From Paramacrobiotus metropolitanus (lineage: Eukaryota; Tardigrada; Eutardigrada; Parachela; Macrobiotidae), in NCBI RefSeq assembly GCF_019649055.1, contig NW_026570221.1, positions 1,798,001-1,862,000 on the forward strand: a stretch of 64,000 nt of DNA. The letters run 5' to 3'. A program made the position numbers and the translations under genes. The notes under the pieces were generated by a model. It was not told the DNA's origin, did no database searches, and saw only the letters and a list, made by a program, of their open reading frames with translations. Shown here in pieces: positions 45,618 to 57,074 of this stretch (position 1 is the stretch's first letter; each line of letters opens with the position of its first letter).

Positions 45618-45711
45618 CCAATCAGAGAAGGGCGCGTGTCTGACCAATCAGAGAAGGGGGCGTGCCTGACCAATCAGAGAAGGGGGCGTGTCTGATCAAT
45701 CAGAGTGTCTG
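45618..45711. repeat. Four 26-bp repeats each with a CCAAT box and GC-rich box
   Basis: CCAATCAGAGAAGGG begins at 45618, 45644 and 45670, and a fourth unit at 45696 starts TCAATCAGAG. Spacing is exactly 26 bp. Units carry GGGGGCGTG, a GC-box-like word. The array ends where family B coding sequence resumes (TAG of ORF-X at 45714-45712). It could be an enhancer or promoter array (NF-Y plus zinc-finger sites); that is inference. Confidence 0.8.
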
Positions 45712-48057
45712 CTAGTTCAGCTGGATGACTACTTTGGCTGCTTCATCTGACGGTTGTTCGTTCGAGTCGCTGTAGACTTCGGTAACTTCCGTTCCCGCCG
45801 GAGGCTTATCCTTGTTGATGTAAGACATCCGGAGGTTGAATTCACGCAGCTGTTGTTCCGGTTAGAAATTGGGCACGGTATACCGTAAGGGTACGTCGCG
45901 TTCTGCGTTGGTCGTCTGGAGGGTGTGTTCCTCGACCAAGGATGCGATTCGTCCAGCTATCCTGTTGTTGATGATCTCGTCAATATTCCCCGTCTTGTCC
46001 ATGTACATCACCTTATATACACAGGCAATTTGGACCAATGTCGATCCGCGGGGATTCCTGATATATCCGATGCACCTTGCAATTCTAGTCAGTGTGTCAT
46101 CCGCGTTTCTTGCGGCAGCACTTTTGAGTGCTTTGATGAGGTCCGGGGGGAGCAGCTCGGCCATCCGTCCCCATTGTCGGTGAACGGCTACTGCTAATCC
46201 GAAATCCAAAGTCCAGGCGACGATATGCATCATGAATTGATGCGTCAACCATGTTCCGGTTTCGCCTCCGGCTTGGATGTTGGTCGACAAATCTCGGACC
46301 AGGGCCTAGTAAATGTCCGCGCCGTTTTTCTAGGCGTTTTCGATGCTTCGTACGACTTCCACGTGTACTCGAACAGTGCGAATTATTGGATCGACCGGAT
46401 CGTCCTCCGGTTCGTCTGGGAGGAGATCACGTACGTCGTCCGGGCCCGGCCACTGTGATTCGTCGGTGTCGGCTCCGTGTTGGAAGATTTCCTTCAGGTC
46501 GCCTTTGAATCCCTCGTACGGATCGTCTTCTCCATTGTCGGAGATTGAATCCTTCGCTTCGATGTCCGAAATCTGATCGGATTCCGCATCGGACTGTTGC
46601 TTCGATGTTGAGCGCTGGGGGTCTTTAGTCGACATCGGCGGCTTGGACGACTTCTGGGTTCGTCCGACTGGAGTTTTAGTCGTCTGTGTGCCGGCTTGTT
46701 CCATGACTTCTTGGATTCTACGCTCCAACGCTTCCTTATCGTGCGGTTCTTGAGTTTTCTCCTTCTGCTCGGTCCTTTGTGGGCCGGCATCAGAGGTATC
46801 CAATTCGTCGGATGACTTATGCCGCTTGGCTGGGTTAGACTTCGGCGTATTCACCGTAGAATCCGACTTCGGTTTGGTCGACTCCTTGGCTTCCGACTTT
46901 ACGGGTTTCTTCTGTGTTTCCGTCGGTTGCGGTTTGGGGGGTGATTTTGCCGCTTCTTTCTTAGCCTTCCGTTTATCCTTATGGGATTTGGCTGAGTTTG
47001 CCGAGTTGATGACTCGTGAGTCGAGGTCTTCCTCAATCTGCACGGAAGGTTGCCTAGTCGGAGGGGGAACTTTCATCTTGACGACGGGTTGTTGTACCTT
47101 CTTCTTAGTCGACTTGGGCTACAGGGCGGTGACTTTGCGTCGGGTCGGCGTAGCCTCTTGTAGGGCTTTATGTCGACTCTTTTCCGCTCGGTAATGTTCT
47201 CCCATTCGTTTCATCACTTCAGCCATCTTCTCTGTTAGTCGGTCGTGATCCCGACGGGCTTCTGTAGTGTTTCGGACTATATTGGCACGTCGGATTCTCA
47301 ACGAGTGCCAGAGTTCCTTATCCTCCGGGTATGCCATGTCAATGCAAACATCCTGTTCCATTCTCGTTAAATTCTTAACGTGTTGTAAGGCGAGGTCGTC
47401 ATGGAATTCACGCGACGAGTCCTGCGGTGGTTTTTCCTTTACCGTACTCCGCTTGGTCGGTATGTTAACCGACTCGTTTGTCCGTGTTTCGTCTATTGTT
47501 AGACGTGGACCGGAGTGTACCGAGACCGGTTCGTCCCTTTGTGGTGACGTTTCGACCGTGGTTTCGACTCGCGCTTCCGAAGGAGACGTGTCCATTTCCT
47601 TTCGGGTTTTCTTCAGTTTCGTCGGAGTGTTCCGAGGTGAGAACCTAGGTGGTTTCTCCATCGTTGGTTGACTCGGCAGCTTAGTCGGCTGGGATGCTGA
47701 TCGGTTCGGCGAAATCTGCTTTACCGGCGATCTTCCGCGTTTTGGCGTGGATCCCTTCGGCGGTACCGCTGCCTCTTGTTGAATAGAGTCATCGGATCCA
47801 GTGTCGTCTTCTTCCTCTTTGCTACTATCCGACATAGTTATCGGAATCTTCTCGGTTACCTTTTCTCCAGGCCGAGGTTGGATCTCCAGTGTATAGGGAG
47901 CCGGGTTGATGCTTGGGTTCCGAAGGCGCTGGATTGCTAGTATCATGTTCGAATCCAGCGGGAGTTGTCGTAGCTCCTGCTTTCCGCACCTCAAGGCCAT
48001 CAGCCGTCTCAAGGCTTTATCACTATCCTGGATTGTAGCGTGGGTCTTTTGAGCCAT
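45712..48057 (-). pseudogene. ORF-X C-terminal third, family B
   Basis: Pieces 48057-47119, 47076-46330 and 46290-45862, with a readthrough tail to 45712, all lie in the same frame, separated only by single stops (TAG 47119, TAG 46330, TAA near 45862 and one more). The first piece starts MAQKTHATIQDSDKALRRL and is followed by Ser/Pro/Lys-rich low complexity (KRGRSPVKQISPNRS). Then comes a helical segment with LRIRRANIVRNTTEARRDHDRL, a long Lys/Ser/Glu-rich tract and an Asp/Glu-rich one (DDPYEGFKGDLKEIF). The final helical domain has LPPDLIKALKSAAARNADDTL and ends near KVVIQLN. No family recognised. Sharing one frame over 2.3 kb argues for a single ancestral polypeptide. Confidence 0.55.
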
Positions 48058-48679
48058 TTAGGTTTGTTGCTCTTTCGTCATGGTTCGATCTCGGATACCT
48101 CCTTGAAGTTGTGCTTCGTAAAGTATCCGTTGAAGGTCCATTGTTCTGGCTTGGCTGACCAACTTCTTATGGACGCCGGGAGTAAATAAGGCTTTCGCTC
48201 CGGTCACTTTCCGTGACGGGCTCGGTTTTTCTTCCGCCGGAGGTAGGGAAGAAGGAGTCGCCTTTAGCAGTTCCAAGAGTTGTTCCTTGGTTCTGACCGG
48301 TGATGGCGACTTCGGCGGGAAGAGACGCCTGCGTGGTCCGCGCTCTTCTATGCGTTCACTCTGAGGTTCTCTTTGTGAGAGCCCGGGTAAAGTTGTTGGT
48401 CGCTCGAGAGGTTTAGCTCGGATAGCTTCTGTTGCTCCGACTGCCTCTGATGTGTCCATCGGTTCGTCTTCGCCTTCGAGTGCTGGTACGGGTAAGTCGT
48501 CCATCGGCTCGTCTTGGTGACACACCGGTGGGACTACCTGTGTTGGTTTAACAGGTTGTACCTTAGGTTTCTTGGCGGAGGTCGGCTTTTTCAGCTTGCG
48601 TTGTTGCTCCGCTTCCTTTCGTTTATAGAAGTCGTCGACGAAGGACTGAATCATAGTCGTTAAGGTTTGCAGCCTTTGC

Positions 48680-48700
48680 CGACCACCCTGTTGGTGGTCG
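48680..48700. repeat. Perfect 8-bp hairpin, loop CTGTT
   Basis: Arms CGACCACC and GGTGGTCG at the junction of two ORF-X pieces. Confidence 0.85.
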
Positions 48701-51305
48701 TAACATGAATCGGGCTTCCTTGGCGTTATTCTCCAAGTGTCCGAGGTTGATGTCGACCTGGCAGTACTGCGGACTCTTTTGGTCGGTGTCGTCCATCATC
48801 ACTCGAAGTTCGGAAATGACGGCGTCTGCTCGCAGTAACTGAGATTGGACGTCCTTTACCCATTCGAGGTCGGGTTTTACAGGGGGAGCTGGAGGTGGAA
48901 GTCGGACCGAGTCGAAGGTCGGTTTTCGAGCCGACCGGGTCTTTGTGATCCGAGACGGCCGACCTTCAGCCATGGCGTTTGTTACCGAGCTGGTCGATTC
49001 CTTCTCTACGTCCGCTTGCTTTTCCTCCTCATACTCGTTTACCCTTGTCTCCAACCATGAAGTGGTTCGAATCAGGTGTTGCCGAGTCCTGGTCGTTTGT
49101 GGGGCGTCCGGATGACAGAGTCGTCGTATAAACCGGCATTGTTTCCCCACGCCAGGATGTCTCGATCCAAGTCGTGTGCTTCTTGGCTTGTCGTGTGCTT
49201 CTTCGTCGTCGTTATCTTCACAGAAGTTTCGGCGGGCTCTCATCTCTGTGATGAGTTTCGCTACTCGGGCCAACAGTTTGACTATGTGTGGCGCGACCGT
49301 GCTGGGCAATTCATCCGTGTCCGGTATGGCCTCCATGATCGAGCCTCTTGGCCGGAGACATGGCGCGGTCGACCATTTCCACTTGTTTTGGTTGAGCCAA
49401 GCCTGATGTTGAGGTTGGCTTGGGTTAAGTCCGAGCTGCTGTCGAAGCCGGCTGACTCGAGGTAGTCGGTTGTTGCGAGCCGGATGCGCGTTGTTCCGCT
49501 TCTTTCCGGTATTCCTGGAGTTCTTTCCGCCGTATTATCTCAATGTCGACTTGCAAGTCCTGGATATGCATCCGAGAGATCCTTAGTTGATCTTCGATTG
49601 CCTTCCGAATGTTACGGATGGTCGGATCTGTTTCGTCCATTTTATCGACTTGAAGTTGCAGGTCGGCGGCAATCTTTTGTGTACGGGCCAACTTCTGGTC
49701 GAGGGCTTCTCGCTGTTCCACCAATGTGGGTCCGGTGGGTTTTTCTGCGGCAATGGGCTGTGGTTGAGTGGAGGTCAGCTGAACCCTTTGTGGGTTCGCC
49801 TCCAAAATTTTCCACAAGTCCTCGACTCGCCTAGAGCAGATGTTGTACTGCTGATCCGAGGCGTCGCGCATTTGCTTTTCCACGGCGTTGTTAGGGTCGA
49901 ATTCCCGAAGCTGTTTTCCGAGCTTCTCCGTGACGTCGACCGCTTCACGGTACTGATCTTCGACTTTTCCAATGTCGACTTCTTGTTGGTCGACCGCATT
50001 GTCTGCGAATGAGAGCTCGACGTCGAGTCCCGGTGATGGAACTGGGGATGGTACTGCTTGTCTTGGCGCTCCCGCTTTGTTCGGGTTTGCCAAGTACTGT
50101 TTAACATTATCGATCACCGTCTGCAGTGTTTTGTTAAGTCGGTCCCGGTTCGGACCTGGTGGTGCAGTTTCCATGAGCCTAGTATATCGGCCCAGTCCAG
50201 CGCGAGTCGTAGCGCAGGGTCAATTCGGGCGAAATCGGTTGCCTCCCGGTCCGTTACGGTTCCGCCGAGTCGGTGATTGAAAATTTCGGCCAAGTCTTGT
50301 CCGGCCTTGCAAATAATATCCAAGTTACCAGGTAAATTGGTGTTGCTCGACGAGGTGGCGACGGCGTCGTGATCCGAGTGTATTCGGGTTCCGCATTGAG
50401 GATCTCTATGATCCTTTTAATTGCCGACCTGAGTTGTCGTTCGTCGACGCCGGTCGGTTCTTCTTTGCGGATGAGGTCGTCTGCCTTCTTTAGGTAGGCT
50501 GTCAGATCATTCATCTTTTGCCGTGCTACCTTAATAGTTTCGCCATCCGGTGGTGTATTGCGTACGAAGGAGCGCTGGAGGTCCTCCAGTAAATCCCATC
50601 CATCGCTGATTGTGGCTGACATTCGGTGTCGATGTTCTCTCCGCATCGCCGAATGCATCTCCGCCGCCGATGAGGTCGACGGTAATGTTACCGGTGAAGT
50701 CCTTTCAGATTCCGGTGGGGGATGACTTCGGTTGGGTTCCGCCGATAAGAGACTTCGGTGTTGTTTGTTAAGTTTCATCAGTAGTTCGACTCCCGACTGT
50801 ATTAGCCGTTGATGAGCCTCCGATTGTGGCGGTCCATGTTGGATGAGACTCTCGACCAGCTCTATGTGAGTTGTAAAGTCGTCTATTTTCTGCAGAGCGA
50901 ACCCTTCAAGGCCTTGTACCGAGCGTTCGCGTATCTTCTTCAAAATTTCCTTCGCCTCCTGTAGGGCGGTTCTCGCGTCGGCGATTGTCTACTCGCCCTC
51001 CATGGCTGGTGTAGTTAAGGCCTGTGTGGTCTTCGCCGGTCGTGGAGACGCTGATAGCTGTATCATTTGTTTCTGGACGTTAATCACCGTGTCGAGTTCC
51101 GTATGACGATTGTACAATTGTTTGTACTGGTCCAGCAAGGCTTGGAACTCCTGAGGATGGTTGGCTCCACTTGTTGGGAGAGTCTGCATCCGTTCCCTGA
51201 TTGCGTTAGACTGGTTGATTACTTCGTCCCGCTTCCGTTTCAAGGGTTCGAGTGTCCGGAGTCGTTCCGGGTCGAGCATCTGGGAATTCGGTAAATGCGC
51301 CCCGG

Positions 51306-51326
51306 TATCGACCTGTGTGGTCGGTA
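51306..51326. repeat. Hairpin TATCGACC/GGTCGGTA, loop TGTGT
   Basis: Eight pairs with one G-T. The minus strand encodes a TTQV peptide here. Confidence 0.85.
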
Positions 51327-51468
51327 GCGGAGGCGTTGATATCGGTGAAATCGTGACGGTTCCTGGTAATAACGTCTTCAGTTAAACGTTACCCGTTTGT
51401 GAGCTCGGAAATTTCTCCGCCAAGATAGCCGTCTTCACTTGGTCCATAGACCCTTGAAGTCGGTATTT

Positions 51469-51487
51469 GTCCACCTCTGTGGTGGGC
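51469..51487. repeat. Hairpin GTCCACC/GGTGGGC, loop TCTGT
   Basis: Seven pairs including one G-T. Family B type within ORF-X. Confidence 0.75.
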
Positions 51488-51527
51488 ATACCGAACCGAG
51501 TAAGATCTTCCACTAGCCCTATGTTGG

Positions 51528-54165
51528 CTATGAGATCATTGACTTTTTTAACTGGATCCACACTAGTGTGAGGTCTTGGATTCCGCCGGCGATGCGTTCG
51601 TAGATGTCCTGGAGGGTTTGTTTGCCGTCGAGAATGGTTTTCCAGACTTCTGTCGCCTGTCCAACCGGTCCAATCTGCAGTGCCATGGCATGGTACCTGA
51701 GCTGAGAGACCTGTTGTTCGGCTCCTCCTGTTTGGCTCTGGGTTATCTGCTGAATCCGTCGGTAATGCATATTTAATCGGATGGTCTGATCGTCTGTAGT
51801 TATACCGTCATCCTGTTCTACTAGTCGGCGGGCTATCCGTATACTTCGGGAGAGGTCGTTCACTACTCCCGCCCTGTTGGCAAGAGCAACAAAATCTCCA
51901 CCTTGCGTCATCCGCACTCTATCGAGGACTCTGTTTCCGACGTCAATGGCGGATCGTACGTCTGCCAGTGTGGGCATTTGTACTACGTTTGACCGGCGTT
52001 CAGCTGCGTCCAAGTTGAGGGCGAGCCGAGGGTGCTGATTAACTCGATTCTGAGCATTTCGCATCCTTGTTCGGATTACGGTCAGCAATTCCTGGTTCGT
52101 CGGCATACCGGTGAGCAGGTATGACTGAAGTCTTTGCATGTAGTCGCGGACTGCTTTCCTGTCACTTTCGAGGTTCATTGCCTCGGTAGTTCCTGCCGGT
52201 GTGTCTTTTAGAATCGTGTTGATCCGACCTATGACTATACCAGTCATTCGTAGAAGTTCGCGCAGCTCCTGCAATGTTGGGAGCGGTTCTACCGGTGGTC
52301 TTTGTGGGACTTGCTGTGTCGGATTCAGCTGTAAAGTCGGAACTTGGATCGGCGGGTTGGTATTGAGCGTCATTAACGGTGAAGGTTAAGCTCCGGTCGG
52401 GACGACTGCCGATTGAGTCGTTGTTGGCTGTAGCGCTCGGATTTCGTTATCCTTCTCCGTCAGCTTCTTAGTCCAATACGTTATTTGTTCGGAGTTGCAC
52501 TGGACTGCTGCAGGGTAGCTCCGGTTAGTCGGATCGAGTGTGGCCAAGCGTTTCTTCACTTCATTTATCTCATGAAGCGCTTCATCTCGCTTTTTCGCTA
52601 AGTTATCCAACCGGGCCAGTCGAACTTATTTGTCAATCACCGCCTGTTTGGTCGGTGCTGACGTTCCTGGCGGGCGCAGGAGTTGTTCCTGTGCTCGTAT
52701 CCGTTTTTCCAAGTCAGCTGCCGGGTCGATATGACGTCGCTCTTGTCGGCTTATCCTACCCAACTCGGCAGTATAGTTCTCTAATGATTGGGGAAGTGCT
52801 GTGTGACTCATTCTGGGTTTCACTGCCTGTTTCATAGCTTCCTCCTTCTGGATCCGCAGTTTTCCGATCTCCAGTGACGGTGCTCGGCTTAACGTCTGTT
52901 GGCCTGCCGAGGTCGACGGAGTTGGCTGAGTTGTCGGCGTTACGACCTGTGTGGTCGAAGCCGGGAAGCCAGTGTCCTCTCCCAGTCTCTGGGCTACCTG
53001 TTGAGCCACTGCTTGCTGGCAGATTCGTAGGCTTTCCTGTTCTTTGGCGTAAAGCAGGGTGTTAGCCTCGTTCAGACGTGTTTCGTGGAAGGAGATCTGG
53101 CAAACAACGCCAGTCGGTATTGGGCATGATTCGGATCCATTTGTGAAGTCGTCGCCAACGCCTGACTCAGCGTCTGTCTCTATGTGAGAGCGAGCCGTTT
53201 TCGCTTGCTGGCGCAATTCCGCTTGCTGGCGCAATTCCGATCTCCCATTGGTGTTTATTTGTAAAACGACCGGGGGAGGTGGAGGCATCGACGTTACGAC
53301 CTGTGTGGTCGTCGTCGAAACAGGCACTTGTTGGCTTTGTCCTCCGACCTGACTCCTTTTCTGGTTTAGCCGGTCCATCAAGTAAGTCGTCGCATTCGGG
53401 TTCATCCAGAGATTCTGTTGTCCTGGGTGTCCGAGATGAGTCGGTGAGATTGGCGGAGTAATCGGACCCGACACAAGTACTGGCCTTGGTGGCGAGATTG
53501 TGCCGTTCGGGCCGACTATACTCATCGTTCCCATCGTCACAGTTGGGGATGGCATTCCGGGCGTCGGCGGATTCGGTACAAATTGAATCGGCGGTCCGTT
53601 ATATACCAAACTACTCGGCGCCAATGTGGGCGTCATGTAGATCGGACCAGCTATGTTAGCCATCCCTGGCGCCAGTGTGGGTGCCGGGAAAATTCGAAAC
53701 AGGCGCGTTCGCCATCTCTGGCACCATTGTGGGTGCCGGGTAAGCTGCTCCAGTCATCATTGTTGATGCCGAGCTGATCGGTCCGATTATGGTAGTCGGC
53801 ACCGACCACTGATACGGTGGCATTTGACCATGTGGGTCGGCTGCCGTTAAGGGAGTCGTCCGACTCGTTTCTGTTCCGAGGTTCCACAGACAGCCTGTAG
53901 TATCGACTGCTGTGTTCGGTGGCAAAATCTGCGGCGGTATCGTTCCACGTTGGGTCCCGACCGTAAGACCTGCTAACACATTATCTGTTACGTTAGCACT
54001 AAGATTGTCTACCTGCGATAATGGCGTCTGCGTGGCCGACCGCAAATTATCCGATCGCGATGTCGAGCGATGAGTCGGGTAGGGGTGCGATCGGTTCGAT
54101 CCGCTACCGCCACGTCCGCTGTTTGATCCGCTGGAAGGTGGGTCGTGTCGGTGACGACCTGACAT
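51528..54165 (-). pseudogene. ORF-X N-terminal third, Pro/Thr-rich then helical, family B
   Basis: 54165-53656 starts MSGRHRHDPPSSGSNSGRGG and is Gly/Ser/Pro-rich. 53663-52626, 52610-52386 and 52373-51528 are in one frame split by stops. Residues include Pro-rich tracts (PPRPVLVSGPITPPISP), TTTTQVVT, a coiled coil (LNEANTLLYAKEQESLRICQ), STTQVVTPTTQP, and helical modules (LDNLAKKRDEALHEINEVKK, LQELRELLRMTGIVIGRIN). Together with the downstream pieces this makes an ancestral frame of about 8.4 kb (roughly 2,800 codons). It could be a structural or tegument-like component of the particle, or an adaptor; nothing in it names a function. Confidence 0.5.
53666..53739. repeat. Two sister hairpins with compensating bases
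   Basis: 53666-53687: CTGGCGCC/GGTGCCGG, loop AGTGTG. 53718-53739: CTGGCACC/GGTGCCGG, loop ATTGTG. The G-to-A change in the left arm turns a G-T pair into A-T. The reading frames of the overlapping pieces differ here. Confidence 0.8.
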
Positions 54166-54360
54166 TGTTGCTTGCTGTCAAGGAAAGGAAATACGGCGCG
54201 TTAGAATTCTACCCACTCCCGTACATTCAACTGAAGATGTTCCGGTCAACTGAAGAGATTCCATTTCGACACCAAAGATCCATCTATACCTAGCTATTGT
54301 TAAGCTACCTAAAACTTATTCTAAGTTTTACACCTATGGCCCTATGACTGAGTCTGTTCT

Positions 54361-55116
54361 GGTATGACTGCTTTTTTAGGTGTCTTGGATTTTGCGGTTT
54401 TGACCGGTTTCTCGGAGTCTGCCCGTCCTTCGGAAATTCGTTCGAGGATTTCTTTATGGGCTTCATCTTTGGCGACTTCAGTTTCCTCCAGCATTTGTTG
54501 TGCCGTCAGCTTCGGTTTCTTAGCTGTCCCGTACCTTCGTTTGGGCTTGGTCTGCTGCTACGACTTCTGTAGTCGGCGCCGATGTGTTCGGTAAGTCGGC
54601 CTTCCGTTTTGTGTATTTCCGCTTGGGCTTAGTCGGTTGGACGGCCGAGTCGGCTACAACGACCTTTGTGGTCGGTGCCGACGAGTCGGTTTTCTTAACC
54701 GTCTTCTTCTTCTGAGCTGGCTTTGTCACCGGCTTCGGTTCATCGTTTGATTGGTCGGCTGGCTGGACCGGCGTTTCCGACTTGTCTACTGGCTCCTTCG
54801 GTTTCTCCGTGGTCGGTTGGGCTTTGTTCTCAACTTCTTCCGAGGTCGGTGCTGGTTCAGCTGCTATCACATCTTGTTTCTAAAGTTCCTTCAGTGCAGG
54901 TGTCTCGAAGTCGGTCGGAGGTTTCTTCCGAGGTAGACCTCGTTTCTGTTTCACTTTCGATTCGGTTTTATCCGCATTGTTCGTCGGATCCGAAGATTTT
55001 TCGACGAATTCTTCCGATTTCTTCGGCTTCCGAGTAGCTTTCCCTTCTGGAAGGTCGGTTACCGGGCCGGTTGACCGAGTTGCTGGTCGACTTGTCTCGA
55101 CTCGGCAATGTTTCAC
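54361..55116 (-). pseudogene. Basic tail region after integrase, family B
   Basis: Minus-strand pieces 55116-54880 and 54870-54520 share one frame with a stop between. Lys/Pro/Thr/Glu-rich throughout, with basic clusters KQKRGLPRKKPP and KPKRKYTKRKA and two TTKVVV/TTEVVA peptides that coincide with hairpins (for example 54660-54674, CGACC/GGTCG loop TTTGT). Family A integrase has a comparable KKRGRSKKE tail, so this is probably its extended C-terminus, perhaps DNA- or nucleus-targeting. Confidence 0.5.
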
Positions 55117-55137
55117 TCGGTCGACGGCTACCGTATC

Positions 55138-56373
55138 TTAACGTCCGTCTTCGCCTCGAAGGAACAAGTTGTTTGGGCCAACATAGTTGATGACCGTCAA
55201 AACTCCGTCGTAGCGTTCCTTCCGAGTTGGGTCCTTGGTCGGAAATTCCACCGTTACCTTATCCCACGGTTTGAAGGTTGGAGTCGACTTCTTCTTGTTG
55301 TAGTGCTCGGCGTTTCGTTCGAATGCTTCATCAATGTTGATGCGGGCAATCTCATGCGAGCGCTAAAGTCGTTCCTTTATCTGTCGGATGTAGTGTTCCT
55401 TGTCGGTGAAAGTTTCCGGTGTATTCGTTCCGGCCACTACGTCCTGTGGCATGGTCATTTCCCGACCATACAACATGTAGAACGGTGAGAACGTAGTCGC
55501 GGCGTGGACGGCTCGGTTCATTCCGCAGACGACGTAATCCAAGGCTCTGTGCCATCGGTGTCCATCTTTTACATCGCAGAACTTCCTTATTCCGTCCCAT
55601 ATCGTTTGCATTTGCCGTTCGACTTGTCCTTGTCCTTCTGGATGGTGGGCAGTTCCAAGCGTGTGTTGGATACCGAATATCCGTGCGACCTTAGCGAACG
55701 TTTTCGCCGTAAAGTGTGTCCCTCTGTCCGAGTGGAAAAATGTCGGCATTCCATACTTCAGTAGGACATTTTTAACGAAGAACCGTTCGAATTCTCTCAC
55801 GGTGTTCGTCTTTGTTGCCCGGGCGACGGTGAACTTCGTCAGCTGGTCGGTTACCACTGCGATGTTCTGGTATCCCTTCGTCTCCGTTCGAGGAAAAGGA
55901 CCTTTGTTAGTCCGCGTATATGCGATACCAAGCTTCACCGACTTCCGTCTTTTGGAGTTTACCCGGTGGTGGACATCGTTGCTTGTTCGTCATGATGCAC
56001 TGTCGGCATTTCTCGATGTAGGAGATGGCGTCGTTATTCATGCGAGTCCAGTAGTAGCGTAACTTCAGTGCTCGATCGTTTTCTCCCTTCCGAAGTGGTT
56101 TCCGGTTTTTCCGTCATGGAGCGATCGGATGATTTGATTGCGCATAAAGAGTAGTACGACGAAGCAACGTTCCAACTTTGTGTTGATCATCTTCAGTCTG
56201 TACAGAACTCTTTGCGCCATCTGAAAGTGTTCCAGATGTTTCGACTTATGGTCGAGTTTTTCTGGATTCTCCAGTTCGTCAATAATTTTGCCTAGCTGCG
56301 GGTCTCGCAACTGCGCTTTCCAAAGTTCCATGTTCGGTTCGGGCGGCGGTGGGAGCGTTTCTTCAACTCCCAA
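55138..56373 (-). pseudogene. Integrase, family B
   Basis: 56373-56065 gives the start of the HHCC domain (LYRLKMINTKLERCFVV, HDGKTGNHFG). The next frame has YYWTRMNNDAISYIEKC and RQC, then PPGKLQ and the first catalytic Asp in RIYAD. After another frame change near 55918 the core continues: VVTDQLTKF, the second Asp in HSDRGTHFTAK and Glu in GQGQVERQMQ. GMNRAVHAATTFSPFYMLYGREMTMPQD and, beyond a TAG at 55363, a C-terminal SH3-like domain (FKPWDKVTVEFPTKDP) follow to 55138. Unlike family A copy 2, all three DDE residues survive, but in separate frames. Confidence 0.8.
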
Positions 56374-57074
56374 CTCGTCGTCTTCCGCCGTGTTAACGGT
56401 CCGAATGGTCGGTTCCGGTGTCTCCGATACTGGTATGTTTATGACTCAAACCTCTGTGGTACTCAAGTCATGCCAATCGGATATCACGTTACATCCGGGG
56501 AGAACCGGTGGAAGGGGGATTTTCGGTGGATTTTCCTTGTCCTTCTTCTTCTTCTTCGCGGGGTTCGCCTTCAGACGTCTAAGAGCCCGTATTGTAAAGA
56601 CCTTAATTTCGTCCTTAGTCCTCGAAGTTGGGAACTTGGTCCAATTCTTCGTGTGGATCTTTGTCTTCACTGCGTTGCAGTGGCCACCTCGACAGGGCAT
56701 CTGCATTGTCGCAGAATACACCTGGCTGATACTCGATGGTCATGTCCCGTCCTTGTAAAGCCATTGCCCATCGCGTTAGTCGAGGGTTGATGCCAGGTCG
56801 GTTCGATTAGCACTGGAGCAGATTCTGCAGTGCTCGGTGATCCATCCTTACGGTGAATGGTCCGTGATCGATGAAGTGCTTGAATTTCTGCACACCCCAT
56901 ACCACGGCCATTCGGTAACTCCATAGTTGAGTTCCGGTCCTCGTAGGACTCTGCTGGCGTAGGCGATTGGGTGGTCGTCTTGTGAGATCACCGCGCTAAG
57001 TCCGGCTCCGCTTGCGTCGCATTCAATGACGATCTTCTTGGTCGGGTCGAACTTCGCCAGTACAGGTGCTTCTG
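56374..57074 (-). pseudogene. RNase H remnant and RT-integrase linker, family B
   Basis: RNase H motifs appear with frame changes: FDPTKKIVIECDASGAGLSAV (near 57000), YGVTEW (near 56900), then out-of-frame remains of the TDH and DALSR regions down to about 56670. 56721-56446 encodes a Lys-rich linker (KANPAKKKKKDKENPP) before the integrase. A palindrome CGG-AACTC/GAGTT-CCG lies at 56913-56936. Confidence 0.6.

Larger units (their letters stand above)
48058..51505 (-). pseudogene. ORF-X middle, helical repeat modules, family B
   Basis: Pieces 51279-50989, 50943-50254, 50174-49425, 49336-48623 and 48654-48058, linked by stops or frame changes. Recurrent modules of about 60-90 residues share a pattern: a long helix, a D/E-P-N/T turn, then a helix with basic and acidic heptads. 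Examples are DPNNAVEKQMRDASDQQYNI, ETDPTIRNIRKAIEDQLRIS and PPDGETIKVARQKMNDLTAY. They look like a chain of antiparallel helical hairpins (spectrin-like in style, no claim of homology). Pro/Thr/Ser linkers between modules often contain TTQ peptides encoded by the NNTGT hairpins. Confidence 0.5.
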
